DNA of 64,000 nucleotides. Origin: Onthophagus taurus (taxonomy: Eukaryota > Arthropoda > Insecta > Coleoptera > Scarabaeidae). Location of the stretch: assembly GCF_036711975.1 (NCBI RefSeq), contig NC_091976.1, forward strand, positions 26,784,001 to 26,848,000, in the 5' to 3' direction. This document shows, in pieces, positions 34,040 through 46,000 of the stretch (positions within the stretch are counted from its first letter, which is position 1; each line of letters starts with the position of its first letter). The notes beneath the pieces were generated by a model. The model was not told the origin of the DNA, did not search any database, and saw nothing but the letters and a program-made list of their open reading frames with translations. Position numbers and translations under genes: made by a program.

Positions 34040-37000
34040 ATGAGTAGTTGGGCGGCCAGGATGCATAGAAGGGCCGCTACATTCGGCAATGTGGTCACTT
34101 CTTGTGGACATCCCTCAGCACCTTATCCTCGAAGACTGGAAAAAGTTAAATTTGGGGTACCCCTTGAAGAAGTTTGTAAAAACGATATTCCGGGACCATT
34201 ATTAGTACGATTTTAACTTATTAATATTGTTTTTGTTGATTAATTTTTGTTTGTTTAGGTATTAATATTAAAGTTAAATAAAGAAGCTCCCTTGAGGAAA
34301 GATGTTTTTCGTGCCCCTGGTCATCAAGGTGCTATGAAAAAGCTCACGCATTTTTTGCAAACAGGCCGACTGATTAATATGGACAATTTTAGTGTGTATA
34401 CAATTGCTAGTGTTCTTAAAAAGTTTTTGAGAAAAATTCCCGGTGGTGTTTTTGGGAGAGAAGTAGAACATCAATTTTTTGAAATTATTGATATGACAGA
34501 TCTTAAAGCACAGAGAGATAAAATACATAGGTAAGTAAAGGTATAATTCCTTGACCTGTCTCCTAATTGTACCTTTAAGAAAAAATTCCAGAATTTGTTC
34601 ACAAATTTTTAATATTTAAATGTAAGTATATTGTGGGGAGATAAAGTTTTATGTAAATTTCGATATGAAAAGATCTAGAAACAAATTTATCTAAGATATT
34701 TTTATTTATTTATTTCACATTTCTTAAATTTTATGTTTATTAATCAACTATATAGAATTTAGACAGGAAATAATAACCACTACATTAAAATAAAAGAAAA
34801 ATTTGCAAATATTGTTTGAATATTTGTATGACTCATTTTATTCCTAAAAAAAACTTTTCAAGTCAATAACCAAAGTGTTATTGTTATTAATCATTTCATT
34901 TAGAAACATTTGTTTGAAATATTGATAGTTTTTATTATAAACATGAATGTTATGTTTTATTGACCCAATCTCTACTTAATAATTGCATATAGTGTTAAAA
35001 TGTTTTAATGATTAATCTCTTCTGACTCACTTCAACGTGAATAATATTGCTTAAATAATGAATGTACTTCTACAACACAATAAAACCTCGTTTTAATGGA
35101 CAAAATAGCGCTCATAGATAGGATCTAACTTGGGTTATTCCTCAACATGAAATAGACCAATTTCATGTTTATAGATAAACTTGGGGTATTCACAGAGTTG
35201 TCTATATGGTGTATAAATCAAGGATGGTACTTCTAGTTCTTATTGAATTAATAGTAGACCTAGAACTAGAAATCCGAATGTTTCTAGTTCTAGGTCTTCT
35301 GTTAGTTCTAGTGCTAATATTAGTTAACAACTAAAAGTTGACCTAACATTAGATCTAGAACTAGAAATATTCGGGTTTAGCCGCACGTCTCTAAAGACGG
35401 CTAAACCCAAACATACCCTAACATTCGGATTTAGCCGTCTTTAGAGACGTGCGGCTAAATCCGAATGTTTCTAATTCTCGGTCTAGTGTTAATTCTAGTA
35501 TTACACTATCACTAGAACTAAGACAAGACATAGAACTAGAATCATTCGGGTTTAGCCGTCTTGAGAGACGTGCGGCTAAACCCGAATGTTTCTAGTTCTA
35601 AGTCTAGTGTTAGTTTTAGTTTTAATTGTTATTTAGCGTTAGATTGTTGTATATTTTTATTGAACAAAAATCTAAATTAACTAATTATATTAATCCATTA
35701 TATCGAGGTTTTTACTGTATTAACAAAATTTATTTTTTAGTTCAAAGAGTATATGTTGAAAATTTGTAGTTTTCGAATTAATCTAATCTTATCTGAAATC
35801 TTGCCTTATTTGTTAAGATAAAGGATAGATTTACAATTATACACCTTTGGAACGTTCTAAAATTTAACGTCGGTTTTGACCACTTCAATATTTTAATTTA
35901 ATCGCTTGGTGGCAAGATAATAATATAATATAATAAAAAAAGGAAAATTATTTTTTATTGACTACACATTCCATTGAAGACAATTTATTTTGTGTATTAT
36001 GATTGTTGTTTTCCTGTCGACAAAAAGCGTTGTTGCATTGGTATTCAGAGCGTAACTCCCCTTCAAACAATTGGAATAATTACAAAAAGGGGGTCCATTT
36101 ATTTATTTTTTTTTTTGCTTCCGAACAATACTAAATTGACTATTGTCGCACGATCGGGTTCATTTGGCAGTACCGCGTGACTTTAACTTTATTAAAGCAG
36201 GTGTGGATATAATTGTGCCGTGAATGACGCCCGACTTCTTTATCTGTATTACCAAACTGCATATTTTAATTATAATAATAACACGTGTTACTTACGGCAT
36301 GCATACAAATAGAATTGCAATAATTAATATTACGATACACATTTTTGAGTAAGATTTTAATATTTTTTTGTTATTTCTTTTTTTTGCTATATAGAAAGTA
36401 TTCGCACGTGGTGAAATGAAATTAAATTGTGTATATAGATACGGTTTTGAAAGTGGGAGTTGCTGTAATTCTCCTTGGTATGTTGAGAAACGTCGGTTAT
36501 ACTCTGTTAATTTTTGATCTCATCATTGCGATATTTGATTGTATCATGAAAGTCGGTTGTGGTTACTTTTTAAATATATTAATAATTATGAGTACAATTT
36601 TTGTGGGCGGATATCGTTTCAATTTTCATTTTTATTAATCAAGCTATTATGATAATAATTAAAAAAACGATTTCGAATAAAATCACGAATTTTTTAGAAA
36701 GTTATCAAATTAAATGATTTTATATTCAAATTAGATAAGAAAATTTAGTTATAAATAATCACGTTTTCTGTTTAAATTTTTGTATGGGTAGAAAAAATGG
36801 AAAATACTAAATGGTTATGTTTCTTTGTTGGTTTCTCATTCACTATTGAGTCAATATTGAAATAGTACTTTAAAAAAGTTTTTATCTTTATATCGTAGCG
36901 TCTCAATTGGTCCATTTTTTTTGGCACTAAAAAACTATTTCAGAGCCATATTATTAATCTGGAATCTTGAGTGTTTCCGAGAAATCATTCATTGATTTCA

Positions 37001-40000
37001 CTAAGAAAAGGCAAAGAAACATAGTTTTTAAATTCCTGTTGTGCAAAATTCCTGCATGAAATCGTACTGCTTTCTCGTAATTCTTCGGAACTTATTTGTT
37101 TTGATTCCAGACCCGGACAGTTCAGGAAACATTAACAATAAGCGTTTTATTGTTTTTTTTAATATTTACAATTTTCCCTTTAATACATTCTAATATATAT
37201 ATACCTCCAGATCCTCTACCCTCTTCCCCCCTTTCCACACCTTCGCCTTCTCGCCCCCATCACCTCCCTCATCCATCTTGTGCCCTCGCCCCCCTCTCTC
37301 AAAATCTGCTCAATCTCTCCGCTTCATTATCCCCCTTCATCAACAAATACTTTGGAAATTCCTCTGTCACTATCTCCCCATACCTTTCATTGTATCATTC
37401 TTCTGTGACCTTCTTTCCCCCATCACCTCCCTTATCCATTTTTTGCCCTCGCCCCCCTCTCTCAAAATCTGCTTCCTGTCCATTGCCTCCTCCCTTACCT
37501 CACTACACCCTCTCAGCATGTGGTCCAGCGTTTCCCTCTCGCTCTCCCTCTCCCAGTCTTCTCTCTTCCACCTCTCCCAACAATTCCATGAAGTAGGTTC
37601 TCCATTCAGTCATTTGTATATCTCTGCTGATTTCCTCTCTTCCCTTCCTCATCCTCTTTAAGTATCTCCATACCTCATTTTCCTCTTTCAACTCCTTAAT
37701 CTTCTCAGCCTCCCTTTCCGTCAGCTCGCTCTTCTTTTTCTTGCATTCTTCTTTGTATTTTCTCCTGGCCTCTATATATATCTATCTATCTCTACCTCCC
37801 CTCTCTGCCACTGTCCCAATTTCCTTCAAGCTTCTCTCTTGGCCTCTCTGCATTCCCTATCCCACCATTCGTTTTTTCCCAGTCTGATCCCCCGTCGCCC
37901 ACTCTCTTTCTTCAACGTCGCCTCCCTAACCACCTCAATTAATTCATTTAACCTGTCGGCCCCAGCTTGCCAACTTTCCCCTATAATGTTCTATCCCCTC
38001 TTTCGACCAATCTACCCTAATGTATTTTCCACCATGTTTCATTATCTTTCTGTTCCTTCTTCCCCTCGATCCCTTTATGCACACTTCTAGAGGCTGGCGC
38101 CCTAACCCTAAAAGTTTCTATCCTCTCCCACATTCTATGGTCCACTACCACATAATCTATCACGGACGCCCCCCTTGCACCCGTATAGGTATATTCCCAA
38201 TCAGTATCTCCCATCCCCTCTCCTCTACCCACCTCAGAATCTCCCTACCTTCTCCATTCAGAATCTTATCCTTGAATCGTCGGCCTCCTCTTCCCCCTTC
38301 TTCCACTATTTTTACATTAAAGTCGCCTCCAATAATCAGGTATCCCTCCCTCCCCTCCTCTACCATATCTTCCCATTGTCTCATTGTCTCTTTTATTGCA
38401 TTGCTATATACAGTGTGTTAATTAATTATCGTACCCGACATCATCATTGCAAGTATGCAACCAATATCACAGTATTTTTATTGCAATACGGGATTTGCGT
38501 ATGATGCGTATTGCACTGTGATATTGGTTGCATACTTGCAATGATGACGTCGGGTACGATAATTAATTAACACACTGTACTGTGACTATTTATCCCTCTA
38601 GCTTGATTGAATGAACTAACACTAGACCTAGAACTAGATACATTCGGATTTAGCCGCACGTCTCTCAAGACGGCTAAACCCGAATAATTCTAGTTCTAGG
38701 TCTAGGGTTAGTTCTAGTTTTAATTCAATATAGGTATGCAACATAGTGATATCTTATGTTAACTAGGCTACTTACGCCTGTGACTAGAACTAACATTAAA
38801 CCTAGAACTAGAATCATTCAGACATGTTGCATTTTATGTGGGACAAAATAACTAGGTACGCCCTGGTTTCTATGAAAATTTATTTTTGTATATTGCATCT
38901 TAAGTGAAATTAAGAAGTAGAAGTCATATAAGATAATCTGGTGTGAATACTCTTTATTAATGATATATACGAATGTCATTACATTTTGTTCACTACAGGG
39001 GCTGATTGTAAATATTTACTAGATATGTAAAACTGAAAAAAATGTAATCAAATAGCATTCAGCAGGAAAGCGTACTTAAATAGGTTTAATAATTCCCACT
39101 TAAAAATGACATTTCCCTTTGATAAATATTATTGATGAATGTTTTGATATAAATCGAAAACAAACACGTGGATCTCTAAATACAAATAATCACGTCTTGT
39201 TTCACAATTAAACGGAAAAGTGAGATTTAAAATTTTTTTAAAGACGTTTTTATTACTGCTATTTTTGTTGTCCAAGTTTTTTTCGCATTGATGTAACAAT
39301 AGAATTCTTATGAAACAGTTTTCCCATCATTATTTTTACATTTTCTTTGAAAATCTATATTTAATTCGTTGCAATTTTCTAGAAATAATTTTACTAGCTT
39401 TTACTTTTTAATTTTTTAATTCTCAAATCTTGCCTTTTCACCACTAGAAAGTTATAATAACATAAAACACTTTCTTTTTATCATTTTTATCTAATTTTAC
39501 GTTTTAACCCAGTTTAATATGTTTAATTCAAATTTATTTATTTGTTCTTTTAGAATAATAAGTTCGCTTCCAATGTATACCCAAAAACTCCTGGTGCTTC
39601 TTTTCGGTACGTTTCGCGTAATAGCTTCAAATAGCGATTCCGCGGGTACTGGGATGACCAGCGAAGCCCTGGGCGTGAGTGTAGCCCCAAGTTTTTTCCA
39701 CACGTGCGTCAGCGACGGAAAAACGGCGAAAATGGAAGATGTTATGCGTTATAAGGTAAAAATTTGTTTAATTTTTTTCGTGTTACCAAAAAAACTTTAC
39801 AATTTTCAAATTAATGAGTTTCAAACACGATTTATTTTTTGATTATTTATTTACACACTGTTTTAAATATAAACAATTTTTAAATATTCTCGCACTCTTA
39901 TTACCATATACAAGTATGTTTTATAAATCCTAATTTAAATAATAATTACCCTAATTAAATTAGGGTTTAAAAAGAAACAGTTTAGTTTGCTTCATGCTGT

Positions 40001-43000
40001 ACAATGCTTTTCTTTTTTTTTTTTTGGCGTTCATACAGGCTGAGGTCAATGTAAGTTTATATTAATATTTTTTGATTAGAAAAATATACAAGGTGTTTTA
40101 AATAAGACAAAACTTACTTATATTTAATGAAATTTCTGTTTATGTTATTGAAACACCCTGTATTTTAATTGATGTGTGATTTTTTATATTTCTAAGAAAG
40201 TTTTTTATAAAAAAACAATCAATTTCTTTTCTTTAATCAAAAAGCATGTTATTTTTAATGCATTTTGTTTTTATATTTATTTTTTTATTAACAATGACTT
40301 TTTTTTTAACTGTAATTTGTTTAGGTTGCTACAAGGGTGATGAAACATCTCATAGAAGAATTTGCTTCATCCGATTTATTCGGTAGAGATAATTATGAGT
40401 TTTACGCGAGGGTAACCGGTCGTGTGTTACGCGTTCAAGGCGAATGGATATGTTCCTTTAAATATCCGCCGGCAGCGAATTCGAAGGGTCACAGCCAGAT
40501 CTTCCCCGGTGATTACACAGCACTGGAACAGTATTTATTAGGTGAGGAAGAAGATTTTAGACGCACATTTTGAGTCCTTTTAGCTTTATTTAAACAAATA
40601 GTTCATCAAACAAACTCCGTCCCCGCGACATCCTGTAGCTTTATTTCCATTAAAAACAAGTTAGCAATCAAACCATTTGCAAACTTTTTTTAATCGTTGT
40701 CTTGTTGATTTTTGCGCATCACTAACCGCCTAATTACTTTTATTTTTAAAGAAACGTTAAAATGCGCGTCGTATAATTATTTTTTGATGGTTTTGTCGTT
40801 GTAGGACAAGTCTCGTTAGAGGCTGAAAAAACTTGGTTACAATGCGAGTGCGATCGCTGGCGCACAAAATATACTTTAGAAGGTAAAACAGATATAAAAG
40901 TTTATTAAGTTATTGCGTTTGTTAGGTTTATTACGTTTTTATTACGTTTATTATTTTTATATTATGTTCAGGGAGTTACTAAAGTAATGCATATTTAGTA
41001 TAATTCTGAATTAAATTAATTTGGAATTATATAAAATCATAAAAAAACTTATATTAATGTGTTACTTTTCAACACCCTGTATACAACAAATATGTTTAAA
41101 ACTACTACAATTTCACATCCCATTTTTTTTGTTAAGTATCCGTTTCTTAGATTTTTTATAGTTGTTTAATTTAAAATCTTAGCCGTTTCCTCATTTTCGA
41201 AAAAAAAAACAGTTAAAAAGGCAGCTTAACCATCGAATTAACCTTTTTTTAGAGATTAATTTCGATTGGTGTTTTTTCATTTTTTTAAATTATTTAGTGT
41301 TTAGTGTCGAGAAGCATTTTGTACTTAGAAGAGTATTAATCGTTCAAAGAATAATTTAATTCGTAACACATTCTGCGACGCTGTGATATTTTTATACTGA
41401 ATAAAAAAAAAAATAATAATAAATTTATGATTTTCTATAGTGTATGATTAGTTTTTATTTTTTGTGTTTGTTTTAGCATTCGTTTGCATGGTTTTGTGCT
41501 CGTGCTGCATGTCTTACCATTAAAACATAAATCATTTTTATTTCCCAGTAGGAACTCCCAGTTTTTATACCTTATTTGCACGTTTAGTTTATGTTTAAAT
41601 AGAATCTTGCATTAAATTGAAAAAAAAGTAGACATTAAAATCATATCAATCTTTAAGGTAAGTTTAAACAAATATATAACAAAAAATAAACTCATTTTTA
41701 ATCAAAATTAAAAAAAAATAAATCATCTAAATCCCGCCATAGAAAATAAATTATTTCTTTCAGCAATGTCACAAGTGGAAGAATGCCAATCAACTCCGGT
41801 TTTAGCTGAGTCTGGATTGAAAGCACAAACTTTAAATTCAAGTTCTTTGGGGATGATTGCAGAACATACTTTATTGGAAAGTTGTACGCGTTTGAGTATA
41901 TCATTGGAACAAAATGGATTATTTAAGGTTTAAATGATTCAAAAATCTCGTTAAACAAATTTAAAAATATTTTTTTGCTTTAGGGTAATAGCACTTCGAG
42001 ATCTTCGAGTGAAACGCAATCGTCGAAAACGAGCGCGACTCATTCAGCGCTTCGAATGACTTTAGATGAATTACGGGCGGTTAATAGATACGCGGAGAGT
42101 ACAAGAAGTTTAAGTTATCTTCCTCAGGTAACGAACAAAAAATTAATTAATTGTTTTGTTAATTAAAATGATTTTTTAAGGTGCATGAAAGACAAACGGA
42201 AAGAATGAGGACGAGATCCCAGTGGTTTTTAGCACCATCTGTTGAGTGCTCAAGTTGTGGGGGTTCTTTAGAAATTCCTTTAAACAGTGCTGATATGACG
42301 GCTCTAACAAATACGCTTTTAAGAAAACCTTCTTCAGGAACAATAGGTTTGTGGATTGTTAAAACTTATTTTTTAATTTTGTAGTGTTTTATCATCTTTA
42401 TTTCGCTCAGTTTAAATGTGATCACTCTTTTACAATAACAATAACTTAATTAAGAACAATGATACTTGTATACTAATGGCACAACTCCAGGAAAACTCCT
42501 TACTCCCACATTTAGTGATTATCACATGCTCACCAGAGTCCAAACACTGTATAAATCTTGTTGCCATAATTTCGTGGGTTTCAATCAAGCATGCTATAAA
42601 TTAAAGCCAATGTAATAAATTTAGGCACTCCCTAATAAATTATAGTACAATACAAACATGGTCAAACACCTAACCATTGATCTCAGCCTAAGAACCTAAG
42701 TTGTCATAACATGCTTAACCACGAAAGAAAGAAATTCTGCCATATTCAAGATTCAATTTTTGAATATTAGCTAATGGCCTCTTCATACTATATTTAATTT
42801 TAAAATATCTGTCCGTTTTTTGGAAGTGCGTTCAGTTATTGTCTAGGAGATTATGTACCACTGGTATTTGTTTCTTTAAAATTAAATTTCTTGAAGAGAA
42901 AAGCGTAAAAAGTTGACACACACTTGGAAAGAAAATGAATTTATCCAAAAAGATTATCTTGGAGCCATGGGTAAGATAACTTTAATACAATTGCACCCAG

Positions 43001-46000
43001 CTTTATTTGCAATCATAATTTCCTTGTCTCAAGCTATCAATTTTTTATGTATATTCATATACTATTGATAATCCAAACTATAGTCAATTTTGACACTTCT
43101 GCCAATCATATTTTCAATGGATTTAAAAAATTTAAGTGTTACTCCATATTAAGCCCTTGTAAGTAGATGATGTCTTTCAAATTTCTATTTTGAACTGTTA
43201 TCAAAGAATTTCAGATGGTTTTTATTTATTTCTTTCTACACTCTTATTTCTTTTCTGCAAATAGCAGTTGTTGGGACTTGGAGGAATTCAACTTTCAAAG
43301 TGTTTCAAATTCGTTTAGCCATCTCCGAGACTAAAAGAGACAGAAAAAAAGTAGCTTACATGTCATAATCTCGTTTTTCCAGAAACTGCTAATGCCGAAA
43401 ACTCCAAACAGCTATCGTGTTTTGTTTTCATCCTATCTACATCCTGTTCTACGCAGTTCCAGCAAAATATCAAAGAATGTGTTTTAACATAGTAAGATGA
43501 GTAAGAAGAAAAATTAATGAGTAGAAATAATAGAGCAATGAGTTCCAGAAAAGAAAAGTTGAGTTTGGTCAGTTTTTTTACAAATGTCAATCAACTCTGA
43601 CAAAAATATTGGGTAATGTTAGGATAGGTCAGTTTTCTTTTGAACCTCAATTACAGCGTGAAGGAATGTTAAGACAGGTAGTTTTCTTTTATACCCCAAT
43701 TATAGCGTGAAGAAACCCTAATTAAAGCGTGAAGGAATGTTAGGATAGGTCAGTTTTGTTTTGAAACCCAAACATGAAAGAATGTTAGGATAGGTCAGTT
43801 TTCTTTTGAACCCTAATTACAGCGTGAAGCGATGTCGGTTTTTTTATACCCCAATTATAGCGTGAAGAAACCCTAATTAAAGCGTGAATAAGCGAGTTTT
43901 CTTTTGGAATCTCAATTATATCGTGAAGGAATGTTAGAAATGTCAATTTTGTTTCCGCCTGTTAATCATCCCGGAAAAAAATAATGCAGTCAATGGAAAT
44001 ATCGGATTTAGTCAAGTCGACTTCAGACGAAAAGCTTATTTACTATAGACATAATTGACTCTGTATCTTTGATCACTCTTGCTACTTCATCTTCAATATT
44101 TTGAATTAACTTTTGAACGGTTAGCTTGACTTGCTGAGGTTGCTAATACTTTGATATCATTGGGATAACAGAGATGTCGTTAGTTGAAGAGCGGTAATCA
44201 TAAAATTTTGTCCGTTGTGGCTTCCTTGGTATATATCTCAACAAGTAAAAGTGATTTTACAAAACAGATTTTTTCATTGAAAAGTAGATGCTTTGAATTA
44301 TAACTGGTGAAAATTCCATGATGATTTTCCAAGAAATCGATTTTTCCCACATTTTAAAAATTAATACAGAGATACTTAAAATTAACAAAAATTGGGATTG
44401 AAGTAAAAAGTATATATCTCAAGAACCAAAAGTGATTTTTCAAAACTGCCTTTTTCATTGAAAAGTAGATGCTTTAATTTATAATTGGTGAAAATTCCAT
44501 GATGATTTTCTAAGAAATCGATTTTTCCCACATTTTTAAAATTAATACATAGATACTTAAAATTAACAAAAATTGGGATTGAGTTAAAAAGTACATATCT
44601 TAACAAGTAAAAGTGATTTTTCAAAACGGGCTTTTGCATTGAAAAGTAGATGCTTTGATTTATAATTGGTGAAAATTTCATGATGATTTTCCAAGAAATC
44701 GATTTTTCCCAAATTTTTAAAGTTAATACAGATAAACTTAAAAAGATCAAAAACTGGGGTTGAGCTAAAAAGGTTATATCTCAAGAACCAAATGTGGTTT
44801 TTCAAAACGGACTGTTGTATTGAAAACTAGATGCTTTGATTTATAATTGGTGAAAATTTCATGATGATTTTCCAAGATATCGATTTTTCCCAAATTTTTA
44901 AAGTTAATACCGATAAACTTAAAAAGATCAAAAATTGGGGTTGAGTTAAAAAGTATATATCTCAAGAACCAAAAGTGATTTTTCAAAATGGGCTTTTCCA
45001 TTAAAAAGTAGATGCTTTGATTTATAATTGGTGAAAATTTCATGATGATTTTCCAAGAAATCGATTTTTCCCACATTTTTAAAATTAATACAGAAATACT
45101 TAAAATTAGCAAAAATTGGGATTGAGGTAAAAAATACATATCTCAGCAAGTAAAAATAATTTTACAAAACGGACTTTTTCATTGAAAAGTAGATGCTTTA
45201 ATTTATAATTGGTGAAAATTCCATGATGATTTTCCAAGAAATCGATTTTTCCCAAATTTTTAAAGTTAATACAGATAAACTTAAAAAGATCAAAAATTGG
45301 GGTTGAGTTAAAAAGTATATATCTCAAGAACCAAAAGTGATTTTTCAAAATGGGCTTTTCCATTAAAAAGTAGATGCTTTGTTTTATAATTGGTAACAAT
45401 TTCATGATGATTTTCCAAGAAATCGATTTTTCCCACATTTTTTAAAATTAATACAGAGATACTTAAAATTAGCAAAAATTGGGATTGAGTTAAAAAGTAC
45501 ATATCTTAACAAGTAAAAGTAATTTTTCAAAACGGACTTTTTCATTGAAAAGTAGATGCTTTAATTTATAATTGGTGAAAATTCCATGATGATTTTCCAA
45601 GAAATCGATTTTTCCCACATTTTTTAAATTAATACAGAGATACTTAAAATTAACAAAAATTGGGATTGAGGTAAAAAGTACATATCTCAGCAAGTAAAAA
45701 TGATTTTACAAAACGGACTTTTTCATTGAAAAGTAGATGCTTTAATTTATAATTGGTGAAAATTTCATGATGATTTTCCAAGAAATCGATTTTTCCCAAA
45801 TTTTTAATTAATACAGATAAATTTAAAATTACCAAAAATTGGGGTTGAATTAAAAAGTACATATCTTAACAAGTAAAAGTGTTTTTTCAAAACGAACTTT
45901 TTCATTGAAAAATAGATGCTTTAATTTATAATTGGTGAAAATTCCATGATGATTTTCCAAGAAATCGATTTTTCCCAAATTTTTAAAGTTAATACAGATA

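Noticed and set aside
36429..36638. Hydrophobic 69-codon frame
   Set aside because: T-rich DNA gives hydrophobic residues by composition; no splice context.
37150..38504. Several long proline/serine-rich plus-strand open frames
   Set aside because: They are antisense to a recognisable endonuclease on the minus strand and arise from its purine-rich coding strand.
44382..45862. A ladder of overlapping minus-strand open frames with similar proteins
   Set aside because: They follow the 181-bp satellite period; the reading frame is open by chance in an AT-rich repeat.
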